Shown one piece after another: positions 1 through 7,784 of a stretch of 64,000 nucleotides of DNA. A program made the translations under genes and the position numbers. The number at the start of each line of letters is the position of its first letter. Position 1 is the stretch's first letter. The DNA comes from Shewanella nanhaiensis (GTDB taxonomy: Bacteria; Pseudomonadota; Gammaproteobacteria; Enterobacterales; Shewanellaceae). The notes below the pieces were generated by a model, which made no database searches, had not been told where the DNA came from, and saw nothing but the letters and a program-made list of their open reading frames with translations. The DNA lies in the NCBI RefSeq assembly GCF_019457885.1, contig NZ_JAHZST010000003.1, forward strand, positions 186,001-250,000, in the 5' to 3' direction.

Positions 1-1526
1 AGCGCTCTATCGGCTTCAACTGTAAACTCTTGCATATCAGAATATTTATCTGGACAGATACTGGTAACTCCCACACTCACAGTGACATACTCACTGGTTG
101 GTGAGCTTTCATGAGGCAGGGCCAATTGCTCAATGTTAATTTGGCAACGTTTAGCTGGTGAGATGCAATCACGAGTGTGGGGCAGCAGTACCACAAACTC
201 CTCGCCACCATAGCGAGCCACAAGATCCGTTTTTCGGTTCAGCGTCTGATTGAGGGCACTAGCCACCTCTCGTAAACATTGATCACCAGCAAGATGCCCA
301 TAGGTATCGTTGTACAACTTAAAATGATCAATATCTATCATTATTAAACCTATGCTCGACTTCTCACGAATAGCGTGTTGCCAACACGCTTGCAGGCTCT
401 CATCGAAACAGCGGCGATTGGGAATTTTCGTTAAGCTATCGGTTTGAGACAGGGCTTCGAGCTTCTGCTTAGCTTCATTGAGATCATGAGTTCTCTGCTT
501 AACCTCACTCTCAATCAGATCTGAGCGTCTCATCAGACTATAGATATAGAGAGCGCCTAGCATGACTAATAAACTGCCTAATATGGCAATAATATAGGGT
601 AGTCTTCCTCGCCTCTCTGCCACATAACCCACACTAGGCACCGCCGTGATCGACCACTGACGACCACTAAATGCCGTTAATGATTTCTTATAGATAAAAG
701 CCGTTTGTGACAATACAGCAGGCACATCTTCGGGAAAATTTGAATAGAGATTAGAGACAGTTTCATAGGTGTTATCCTCTAAGGAGAAATAGAGGCCCTG
801 AACTGAGGTGCGTTTAATTGCACTGCCGAACATATCATCGATACGGTACACCCCAACGACAAAGCCTCTTAGTTGCTCACGGCGTTTAAACAGAGTGCTA
901 GGCTCACCATGATAGGTAGGCAAAAAGATGATAAAACCGCGCTGTTCTGATTGGTAAGAGCTTAAGCTCACACCTGAGGTTGATAGAGGTTTATCGAGAT
1001 CTGTCGCTCTCTCCATTATCCATAACCTCTCCTCGTTTGAAGCTAGATCATATCCTAGAATCTGTTCATTTCCGATAAAAGGTGCGACATAGGAGACAGG
1101 AAAATAGCTCTCTCTTCGGTTCGCCGAGATCATACCTTCGACTTCCGATTCAATGATCTCAAACCCAGAATGTTCCCTACGTTGAGCAGCTTCAAAAACC
1201 TCTCTCTGCTCAGAGGAGACTTTGGGCACCCACTTTAAAGCCTGAATATCGTGATGGCGAACTAAGAAGCTACGGGCGATACGGCTAAACTCTTGAGAGG
1301 TCACCTCACTTGAGCTATCAAACAAGCCTTTAATTGCGTAAAGCACCTCAATATTAAGCAAGATCTCTCTCTCTAATGCAGCCGCTTTATCATCAACATC
1401 CTTTCTAAAGTCCTGCTCAATCACCTTGCTCTCCTTCTCATATAGGCTCAAGCCCATATAAGCAGAGAAACCTATTCCAACAAAGCAAGCAGCGATCAGC
1501 AGGATATATTTAGAGAGAAAGTTCAT
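1..1526 (-). CDS. CHASE-GGDEF diguanylate cyclase, 3' end outside window
   Basis: Membrane-bound sensor that probably makes cyclic di-GMP. Reading from the ATG at 1526, the protein has an N-terminal membrane helix, a periplasmic CHASE-type region (it contains RHHDIQALKWVPKV), a second membrane helix, a short helical linker and a GGDEF domain. The catalytic motif is intact as GGEEF, encoded at 195-209. The frame is still open at base 1, so the C-terminus lies outside the window. It is a paralogue of the next gene on the same strand, with matching domain order and long similar stretches. The CHASE ligand is unknown. Confident of family, not of signal. Confidence 0.9.
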   Translation of the reverse strand, partial: MNFLSKYILLIAACFVGIGFSAYMGLSLYEKESKVIEQDFRKDVDDKAAALEREILLNIEVLYAIKGLFDSSSEVTSQEFSRIARSFLVRHHDIQALKWVPKVSSEQREVFEAAQRREHSGFEIIESEVEGMISANRRESYFPVSYVAPFIGNEQILGYDLASNEERLWIMERATDLDKPLSTSGVSLSSYQSEQRGFIIFLPTYHGEPSTLFKRREQLRGFVVGVYRIDDMFGSAIKRTSVQGLYFSLEDNTYETVSNLYSNFPEDVPAVLSQTAFIYKKSLTAFSGRQWSITAVPSVGYVAERRGRLPYIIAILGSLLVMLGALYIYSLMRRSDLIESEVKQRTHDLNEAKQKLEALSQTDSLTKIPNRRCFDESLQACWQHAIREKSSIGLIMIDIDHFKLYNDTYGHLAGDQCLREVASALNQTLNRKTDLVARYGGEEFVVLLPHTRDCISPAKRCQINIEQLALPHESSPTSEYVTVSVGVTSICPDKYSDMQEFTVEADRA

Positions 1527-1713
1527 AGGTAAGGCTTAACTATCTTTATAAAGATAAGCAAGTTGCCTCTTAAGGTAAGAGTAATGGTAGAGGTGATTGT
1601 TTTACTCAATTCCATTTTTGAACCAATTAGTCATAAGAAAATAGCGCTAGATGTAACAGCTTGTTGCTGAAATTTAATCATAACCCGAATAGAATGTCAG
1701 TAAAATGTTCGTT

Positions 1714-3366
1714 TCACTCAGTTGAACGACTCTGGGAATATTGAAATTTAAGTATATCTCCTCTGTTAGCGGCTAAAATATCACGGGCGATACCCACACG
1801 ATTTTTCCCTAGCTCTTTAGCCTGGAGCAGTAACTCCTCAACATTAAAGATAAAATCAGCCTGCGACTGATGCTTAGTCGGGACCATACTCACCACCCCT
1901 AAACTAATAGTCATATAATCTGAGACCGAAGAGGCTTGATGGGGGATATGAAGCTTTTCAATATTAATGCGACACTTATCAGCCAAGAGCACAGGTTCAT
2001 CGGTATTGGGCAGTAAGATAACAAACTGGTCAGCATCATAACGAGCCACCAAGTCAGTGGTTCGATTCGTGGTTAACGCTAGTTTATTGGCAACATCACG
2101 TAAGCACTGATCACCACCTATATAACCATAGGTGTTATTGAAAAGCCTAAAGTTGTCGAGATCCACCATGATTAATGACAGTGACGTTCCATCTCGTAGT
2201 GCCCTTAACCACTCCTCTTCGAAACGAATATCAAAGCATTGCCGATTTGCGATTCCAGTCAGCCCATCGGTAAAAGAGAGCTCCTCCAACGCTAACTTAG
2301 TTTCATCTAACTCTCTGCTTTTCTCTATCGCTTCTCTGACAACCATAGTGGAATGCTCAGTAGCCAAAAAGATATATCCACCACCCACTAATACAAAAAT
2401 AGAGCCAAACGCACACACTAAAAAGGGCAGCAAACTTTGACGTTCAGCAATATACCCTTGACTTGGGGTTGCAACCAAGGTCCATTGCCGCCCACCTATT
2501 CGTTTAAGTGATCTGCTATAACTAAAACCTTTTTGTAAGCTCCCCAGCGCTTCATCGCTAGAATAGTTAGCATACAGCTCTTCAGCATCGGCACCGGTAT
2601 TGTCTTTCAACAACAACCTAATTCCCTTAGCGCCTGTATGCTTTATGGCTGACTCAAAAATATCGGCAACCCGGTACACACCTAAAACGATACCTTGCAG
2701 CTTTTCCTGACGTTTATTCACTGTGCTTGGCTCGCCTTCATACACAGGCATAATAATAAGAAAACCTTTTTGATCAAAGACCTCCTGAACTAAAGTAATG
2801 CTTTTAGTCGCCAATGTAAGGTCTCTGTCAATCGATCTGTTTATCATACTAAGGCGGCTCTCATTCGATGCCAGATCGAAACCAAATGCAGCTTCATTAC
2901 CCTTATGCGGCTCAACAAAGTAGACAGGGAAATATACGTCACGTATGCCCGCTTTTGTCATCCTCCCTTGAGATGCACGCTCAGTAAATTCAAAATCGGG
3001 ATAGGTCGCTCTGCGAGCAACTTCAAACTCCCCTCTCCTGTCGCCTGTTACTTTAGGAGCCCATTCAAGGGCCTGTATATCATGATGCCTCGCTAGGAAA
3101 CTACTGGCTAAATTTTCAAACTCACTAGCCGTCACCTCTTCAGAGCTGTTAAATAAACTTTTAATGGCAAAAAGCACCTCTAAATTAGCCAGTAGCTCTC
3201 GCTCCAACGCCATCGCTTTATCATCCACATCTCTTTTAAAATCTGTATCGATAACCGCTAGCTCTTTTTTGTAGAGTATGACACCGCCTAGCACTGACAG
3301 TAATAACCCCAGCAGCACAGACAAGATGATAAACCGTCGAGAAAAAGCCCTATAAACAGGCATCAT
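1714..3366 (-). CDS. CHASE-GGDEF protein with degenerate catalytic motif
   Basis: 550 residues: N-terminal membrane helix (about 12-32), periplasmic CHASE region (about 40-300, with RHHDIQALEWAPKV), a second membrane helix near 315-335, a linker and a GGDEF-fold domain near 360-530. The domain is recognisable from the SFTDGLTGIANR and IMVDLDNFRLFNN stretches, but the signature that should read GG(D/E)EF is DADQF (codons at 2023-2037). Loss of both glycines and the first acidic residue predicts little or no cyclase activity, so it is more likely a c-di-GMP or GTP-binding sensor or a partner of its intact neighbour. The 187-base gap to that neighbour has no obvious gene. The duplication is seen directly; the loss of activity is inferred. 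Confidence 0.9.
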   Translation of the reverse strand: MMPVYRAFSRRFIILSVLLGLLLSVLGGVILYKKELAVIDTDFKRDVDDKAMALERELLANLEVLFAIKSLFNSSEEVTASEFENLASSFLARHHDIQALEWAPKVTGDRRGEFEVARRATYPDFEFTERASQGRMTKAGIRDVYFPVYFVEPHKGNEAAFGFDLASNESRLSMINRSIDRDLTLATKSITLVQEVFDQKGFLIIMPVYEGEPSTVNKRQEKLQGIVLGVYRVADIFESAIKHTGAKGIRLLLKDNTGADAEELYANYSSDEALGSLQKGFSYSRSLKRIGGRQWTLVATPSQGYIAERQSLLPFLVCAFGSIFVLVGGGYIFLATEHSTMVVREAIEKSRELDETKLALEELSFTDGLTGIANRQCFDIRFEEEWLRALRDGTSLSLIMVDLDNFRLFNNTYGYIGGDQCLRDVANKLALTTNRTTDLVARYDADQFVILLPNTDEPVLLADKCRINIEKLHIPHQASSVSDYMTISLGVVSMVPTKHQSQADFIFNVEELLLQAKELGKNRVGIARDILAANRGDILKFQYSQSRSTE

Positions 3367-3818
3367 ATTCTATTACTCTGCATAAATTAGAAGAGGATAA
3401 TAAAGGTATCATAGAAGTTATTAGCTTATGAATAAATTGAAAAAATATCATTACTCTTGGTACATTCTTCAAAGAGTCATCAACAGGAAAATGCAATATC
3501 ACCCGAGATATTTCATTAATAAACACACGTATCTTCTCCACGGAAAGTGAGACAATAAAAGGCCAAAACTTAACTCCTTCAATCTATTGAAATATACACT
3601 TACACAAAAAGAGTGCACCTTCATTGAGACTAGCTACTCATTGGTAGAAATCAACTATTCTCCTAAGGAAAACTTAACAGCCAGTAAGCACTGAGCTAGC
3701 TTTCATCTATAGGCCAGCTTGCGTTCCAGATCCCTTGTGTCATAGTCACTGTAATGGGTTCTATTTTTCTCAGCTCTGAAGCTAAAGAGCAGTAGCCAAT
3801 TCAGGATGGATTTAATCT
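3367..3818. other. Intergenic stretch between divergent genes
   Basis: About 450 AT-rich bases between the CHASE-GGDEF gene (minus) and the J-domain gene (plus). It must hold both promoters. I see no convincing gene, terminator or repeat. A 63-codon minus-strand frame overlapping the start of the CHASE-GGDEF gene has no family resemblance. AGGATGG at about 3803-3809 fits a ribosome-binding site for the ATG at 3819. Confidence 0.5.
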
Positions 3819-4478
3819 ATGCTATTTGCCAAGGGGTCAGCACAAACATCGCCACTTATCACCAGCGAGCCAGAAGCGGGGGTTACTAATATAAAAGGAG
3901 ATAATCCGCTTATCTGGCCTCTTTTTAGTCTGCTACAAAATTCAAATCACAGCTGGAAGGTACATCTGTTAGCGACTGAGTTACAGGCAAAAGGCTTGAT
4001 GCAAGATCTCGACGAAGATCAAGATAAAGCTCTGTTCAAAAGAAACTTCCTACTGATGAACGCCCTTTTTCAGTTGCAAGATATTCTTCTGCCTGAGCAT
4101 TGGCTGCAAGTTAAAGCGATGGAGATTCAAATATTCAAGATAATCCCCACCAACCTTGAGTCGAGTCTGCAAGAAGATGATGCACTCAGGGAGTATTACC
4201 TGAATTGGGTTAACTACGATACTTGCCCCAATATCATCCGAGAGATGCTTGAATCATTCTGGAGTCGCTACGAGGAGTACATTGGTACTAACCCAAACCT
4301 GATGCATAAAGATCAAGCACTCAAAGTTTTTGAACTCAATCATGATGCAACAGACAGAGAGGTGCGCCGTCGTTGGAGGAAGCTAGCGCTGCAATGGCAC
4401 CCAGACCGACCTGACGGTAACACAGTCCAATTTCGTAAAGTGTGTGAGGCTTGGCAAACTCTACGTGAGAATTTGTAG
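3819..4478 (+). CDS. DnaJ-related protein with C-terminal J domain
   Basis: 219 residues. The last 53 residues are a J domain with the diagnostic HPD tripeptide at 194-196, preceded by a basic helix II (REVRRRWRKLALQW). J domains stimulate ATP hydrolysis by DnaK-type Hsp70 chaperones. The N-terminal 160 residues match what I recall of the DnaJ-related family of gammaproteobacteria and carry no zinc finger or G/F region, so this is a specialised co-chaperone rather than DnaJ itself. No signal peptide, so presumably cytosolic. The ATG at 3819 has AGGATGG upstream. It stands alone on the plus strand, 176 bases before the dsbA-like gene. The client is unknown. Confidence 0.8.
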   Translation: MLFAKGSAQTSPLITSEPEAGVTNIKGDNPLIWPLFSLLQNSNHSWKVHLLATELQAKGLMQDLDEDQDKALFKRNFLLMNALFQLQDILLPEHWLQVKAMEIQIFKIIPTNLESSLQEDDALREYYLNWVNYDTCPNIIREMLESFWSRYEEYIGTNPNLMHKDQALKVFELNHDATDREVRRRWRKLALQWHPDRPDGNTVQFRKVCEAWQTLRENL

Positions 4479-4654
4479 TCCTTTAAAATGATTTGGGGGA
4501 GTATTGCCTCAAACTTCAACCTAAGTCACACTCCCTAACCTGTTTCCACAGTGAAATTCAGTCATAATTAATCTTTAGCTTTTATGCTGAATTAAACGGA
4601 TTATCGAGCTTATTTTAAGCCTAACTCGACTCCGATCATTTTGAGGACAGTAGA

Positions 4655-5326
4655 TTGATTAAACATATCGCATTAGCGCTAACATTAGCCATAGCACCAT
4701 TGAGCAGCTTTGCCTCACAGTTTGTTGAAGGTAAGCACTTCACTCAAGTCTCTAACAAAGCAGCAAGCACCCAACCTAAATTGACTGAGTTCTACTCATT
4801 TTACTGCCACAACTGTTACAACATGGAAACTCAGTACTTAGGCGATATCAAGGCTAACCTAAATAAAAAGGTCAAGTTTGATAGTAAGCATGTTGATTTC
4901 ATGAACAGTGAAATTGGTACCGAAGTGATGCGCTCACTTGGCGTGATCCAAGCATTAGATGCAAGTCAAAAAGATAAACTGACTCACGCTATGTTTGCCG
5001 CCATCCAAGGTGAAGAGGAGGCGGGTAGTCATGACCACGCCCATGATCACAGCGCTCATGATAAGCCAGAGTTAAACAGCCGTGATGACATCAAAAAGGT
5101 CTTCGCAGCACATGGTATCGACGGTAAAAAGTATGACCAACTTGCAGACAGCAAAGTGGTCGACAACAAGTTAGCACTTTGGCGCGCTCAGCAAAGAGAG
5201 TTCCGCATCCAGAGTGTTCCAGCCTTTATCGTCAACGATAAGTACGCCATCAACATGGGTGAGATCCGCTCTTTAGGGCAACTGATTGATCTGATCAACT
5301 ACTTGGCATTAGACCACAAGTCGTAA
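4655..5326 (+). CDS. dsbA: DsbA-like periplasmic thiol:disulfide oxidoreductase
   Basis: Periplasmic thioredoxin-fold protein expected to catalyse or shuffle disulfide bonds. 223 residues with a signal peptide (about 1-20, cleavage near SSFAS). The active site is C51-H-N-C54 in FYSFYCHNCY, whereas classical DsbA has CPHC. The cis-proline loop is present (SVPAFIVND). Residues 126-136 form an extra histidine-rich segment with five His alternating with Asp and Ala, a plausible metal-binding loop in the helical insertion. The start is TTG at 4655, preceded by GAGGACAG; no better ATG lies upstream. Length is close to E. coli DsbA plus the insertion. The changed CXXC dipeptide should alter redox potential, so it may be a specialised paralogue. 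Confidence 0.88.
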   Translation: MIKHIALALTLAIAPLSSFASQFVEGKHFTQVSNKAASTQPKLTEFYSFYCHNCYNMETQYLGDIKANLNKKVKFDSKHVDFMNSEIGTEVMRSLGVIQALDASQKDKLTHAMFAAIQGEEEAGSHDHAHDHSAHDKPELNSRDDIKKVFAAHGIDGKKYDQLADSKVVDNKLALWRAQQREFRIQSVPAFIVNDKYAINMGEIRSLGQLIDLINYLALDHKS

Positions 5327-5343
5327 ACCCAATTAGTTACCCT

Positions 5344-5399
5344 TATACCCAAACAACTTCAAGGTGCACAATTCAACATGTTGAGGTCGATTGGGTATA
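5344..5399. repeat. Inverted-repeat element (REP-like)
   Basis: Nine-base arms TATACCCAA (5344-5352) and TTGGGTATA (5391-5399) are perfect inverted repeats around a 38-base spacer that itself contains the palindrome CAACATGTTG. It sits just after the dsbA-like stop codon. It resembles small interspersed palindromes I recall from Shewanella and Vibrio intergenic regions, but I cannot count copies elsewhere. Confidence 0.5.
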
Positions 5400-5400
5400 C

Positions 5401-5424
5401 AAGGCTCCTACTGGAGCCTTTTTG
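5401..5424. terminator. Bidirectional rho-independent terminator
   Basis: AAGGCTCC / GGAGCCTT stem with a four-base loop, followed by T residues on the plus strand and preceded by several A residues. It lies between the convergent dsbA-like gene and the glycosyltransferase gene, overlapping the end of the latter, and could serve both. Confidence 0.75.
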
Positions 5425-6490
5425 CTCTTTGCTGCTCAGAGAAAAGTAACTCTCTCCAAGCTTCAACGAGTGTTGGCCAACGCTTTGCCGCTAAACACCT
5501 TTCCTCATAGATTAAGTTCGATAAACAGCTTTCCTTCTCAATCTCTAATTTATGCTCAGCTTGAGAGATTAAACACTCCAGCGCACCGACTAAAGCAGTA
5601 ACAGTTTGATCCGTAAATAATACAGATGAATCCTCGCGACCTATTGTTGCTAAAACCTCTGCCAACTGCTCAGGCAAACCATCCACAGAGCTAGTCACTA
5701 TCGCCTTCCCCGCCGCTAACGACTCTTGGCATATTAAACCAAAAGGCTCCCACCGAGATGGGATAATCACAGCATCACAAGAGGATAAAAACTGGGGGAC
5801 ATCTTCAATCTCTCCAATCAAGGTAACATTGTCCTGAGTCGCCGCCATTGAATCTAAAAGTAATGACATCTCACCACTTCCTGCGAGCCGTAATTCAACT
5901 TTTTCAGCGGGAAGCTTCTCCATCGCCTTAAGCAAGAGGTCAAACCCTTTTTGCTTATGAAGCCGACCATAGGCTCCTAGCTGAATGGGAAAAGAGAGTG
6001 CCTTTTCGGGCAAAGAGAGTAAGGCATTAACAGGCCTTGCTTGCTTGAGTACCACCAGCTTATCCGCGTTAACCAAACGATTACCAAGTAACCACCTAGC
6101 TTGGGCAGCAGAGACAGCCAACACTCTGTCCATCAGAGTGTAACTCAGCCTAAGCATTAGAAAGAAACGCCACTTATTGGGTTGCTCATGGATGACAAAC
6201 CCTTCGCAATAGTGGTGCTCTTGAAGCAGTATAGGTATGCCTCGGTTTTTAAGGCTAAGCAAGACAAACCCTGGCAGCTTTTTCCATGAAGATGAGGTAT
6301 GTAGCACAATAATATCGGCTTCAAATCTCTTAATGCGGTGGCTTGCTAGATCAATATGGAGAATGGAAAACTCAAAATCCTCCGTTAACCTTGACTCACA
6401 CAAACTCTTCAGAGCCAAATTGACCCCTCCAAGTTTACAATCATCAATCAGATGGAGCACTCTGGGTCGCAAAGCCACCTCTTTTTGCAA
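5408..6490 (-). CDS. Family 4 glycosyltransferase (GT-B fold)
   Basis: 360 residues. The N-terminal half begins with a Rossmann strand and glycine loop (VLHLIDDCKLGGVN). The C-terminal half has the usual GT4 signature: GAYGRLHKQKGFDLLLKA, then LAGSGEM, then the E-x7-E motif in EPFGLICQESLAAGKAIV that binds the nucleotide sugar. It should transfer a sugar from an NDP-sugar to a surface glycan or lipid at the cytoplasmic face of the membrane; donor and acceptor cannot be read. It is the last gene of a compact minus-strand set (hemG, cytochrome b561-like, this gene) with gaps of 17 and 30 bases. The link to haem genes may be transcriptional only. Confidence 0.85.
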   Translation of the reverse strand: MQKEVALRPRVLHLIDDCKLGGVNLALKSLCESRLTEDFEFSILHIDLASHRIKRFEADIIVLHTSSSWKKLPGFVLLSLKNRGIPILLQEHHYCEGFVIHEQPNKWRFFLMLRLSYTLMDRVLAVSAAQARWLLGNRLVNADKLVVLKQARPVNALLSLPEKALSFPIQLGAYGRLHKQKGFDLLLKAMEKLPAEKVELRLAGSGEMSLLLDSMAATQDNVTLIGEIEDVPQFLSSCDAVIIPSRWEPFGLICQESLAAGKAIVTSSVDGLPEQLAEVLATIGREDSSVLFTDQTVTALVGALECLISQAEHKLEIEKESCLSNLIYEERCLAAKRWPTLVEAWRELLFSEQQRAKRLQ

Positions 6491-6520
6491 TTAAATCCAA
6501 TTCTTATAGCTGAGTGTAGA

Positions 6521-7057
6521 TCAATTCCTAACGAAATCTAATAGATGCAGACAAGCAAATAGGATATGTACCAAGATAAAACCGATAAACCCCTTAGCCA
6601 ATAAGATATGGTAACTACGCCACACTAGAGCATCACTGCTACCCTGCATGATAAACCACATGGTGCCGGTTAAACCGACAGCCACCAGCAGCAACATACC
6701 TATCCCTTCAACCCAACTAAAGAGGCCGCGACCACCACTTGTAGGAAGCTTGCCTTTAAGCAATCCTTTGAGATCCTTAAGCAGTTGACTCGTATCCCCG
6801 ACAAACCAAGGAAAGTATTGTCGCCATTTTCCTCCTGCGCAGTTTGATATGAGAAATAAGCAGGAAATCAAGGTAGCAAGTAAACCCAAATATACGTGGG
6901 TCATATCCCACAGTGATGCGCTCGCCCTTAGGCTACGCCCCATCATAAGCCACCCACTGGTCAAGATAAGATAGAGTGAGAGCATAATAAGCAGCAGGTG
7001 TTGGTACGCACTCAGCCGCGTAATAATGTGACGAATCTTAGCAAAAATACTCACCAT
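6521..7057 (-). CDS. Cytochrome b561-like four-helix membrane protein
   Basis: 178 residues with four hydrophobic helices (about 20-38, 52-70, 115-135, 152-172). Histidines lie near the helices (YQH, THVY, SYHILL, LVHILFACLH) as expected of a dihaem b-type cytochrome of the b561/Ni-hydrogenase type, which passes electrons to or from the quinone pool. It starts 17 bases after hemG, so the two are very likely co-transcribed. HemG uses menaquinone as electron acceptor, which makes an electron-transfer link plausible, but this is inference. The exact haem ligands cannot be fixed by eye. Confidence 0.65.
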   Translation of the reverse strand: MVSIFAKIRHIITRLSAYQHLLLIMLSLYLILTSGWLMMGRSLRASASLWDMTHVYLGLLATLISCLFLISNCAGGKWRQYFPWFVGDTSQLLKDLKGLLKGKLPTSGGRGLFSWVEGIGMLLLVAVGLTGTMWFIMQGSSDALVWRSYHILLAKGFIGFILVHILFACLHLLDFVRN

Positions 7058-7074
7058 ATCTTCTCTACTCCGGC

Positions 7075-7602
7075 TTACAAGGCATGAAACTCGCTGGAGA
7101 AAAGGTCGACCTTAGCCCAATCGGTATATTCAATATTGGTCTGGGCATCTGTTGGTCCCTTAGTCATCCACATAATAAAGCGAATGATATTGCGATCGAC
7201 AACACCGTATCCTTGGTAATTCAAGTTGCCAGCAAATACCTGTAGTAAATTCGGTTGCCATTCACTTTTCTCAATAAATGCCAACATATAAGGATTCGTT
7301 TGCGGGGTGTTTTTAGCAGGCTTTCGAGCCACTAAGTTGACCGAGAAAAAACTAGAGATCTTCTCCTCTAATATTCCGCGGTTTTGGGAGATAAAATCAT
7401 AAACTCTTGGATTGTGTTTTCCATGGCGAATGCTAGCTCCGAGCACCACTTTATCGAAGCCATTAAGATCGGGAACCTGATCTAAACTGCTCATGGTGAC
7501 CTGATCACCTAAAGCGACAAACTTCTCCTCCAGATAGCTGCAGATCTTACGGGTTTGTCCATGCACACTCGAATAGATAATTAGGATATTACTCACCGGC
7601 AC
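7075..7602 (-). CDS. hemG: Menaquinone-dependent protoporphyrinogen IX dehydrogenase HemG
   Basis: Flavodoxin-like FMN enzyme that oxidises protoporphyrinogen IX to protoporphyrin IX, the penultimate haem step. 175 residues, close to E. coli HemG (181). The FMN phosphate loop is SSVHGQTRKI near 11-20. VVLGASIRHGKHNPRVYDF and the family-specific loop region FFSVNLVARKPAKNTPQTNPY are clear, as is the C-terminal IRFIMWMTKGPTDA. First gene of a three-gene minus-strand operon. The upstream region (7603-7730) is AT-rich and must hold the promoter. Confidence 0.92.
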   Translation of the reverse strand: MPVSNILIIYSSVHGQTRKICSYLEEKFVALGDQVTMSSLDQVPDLNGFDKVVLGASIRHGKHNPRVYDFISQNRGILEEKISSFFSVNLVARKPAKNTPQTNPYMLAFIEKSEWQPNLLQVFAGNLNYQGYGVVDRNIIRFIMWMTKGPTDAQTNIEYTDWAKVDLFSSEFHAL

Positions 7603-7730
7603 CTCAAAAATGTTTCTATGCTCCTACCTATAATAAGGTATATATCCATAGATTTACTTGAAACAGATCACGGGCAGTATTTTCTAAACAGGGCTTACTC
7701 TTACCTATATCACAATTCCTTTAGTAAAAA

Positions 7731-7767
7731 GAAAATGGCCACTCAATTGAATTGAGTGGCCATTTTC
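7731..7767 (-). terminator. Strong stem-loop terminator for the imelysin/di-haem cluster
   Basis: Perfect 18-base inverted repeat (GAAAATGGCCACTCAATT and its complement) around a single G. On the minus strand it is followed by TTTTCTTTTT, giving the classic U-tract. It lies 17 bases after the stop of the di-haem gene. Confidence 0.85.
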
Positions 7768-7784
7768 ACGATTAAGGCTGAGAT

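Noticed and set aside
3350-3541. 63-codon minus-strand frame overlapping the CHASE-GGDEF start.
   Set aside because: Overlaps a firm gene and has a weak start; the residues resemble no family.
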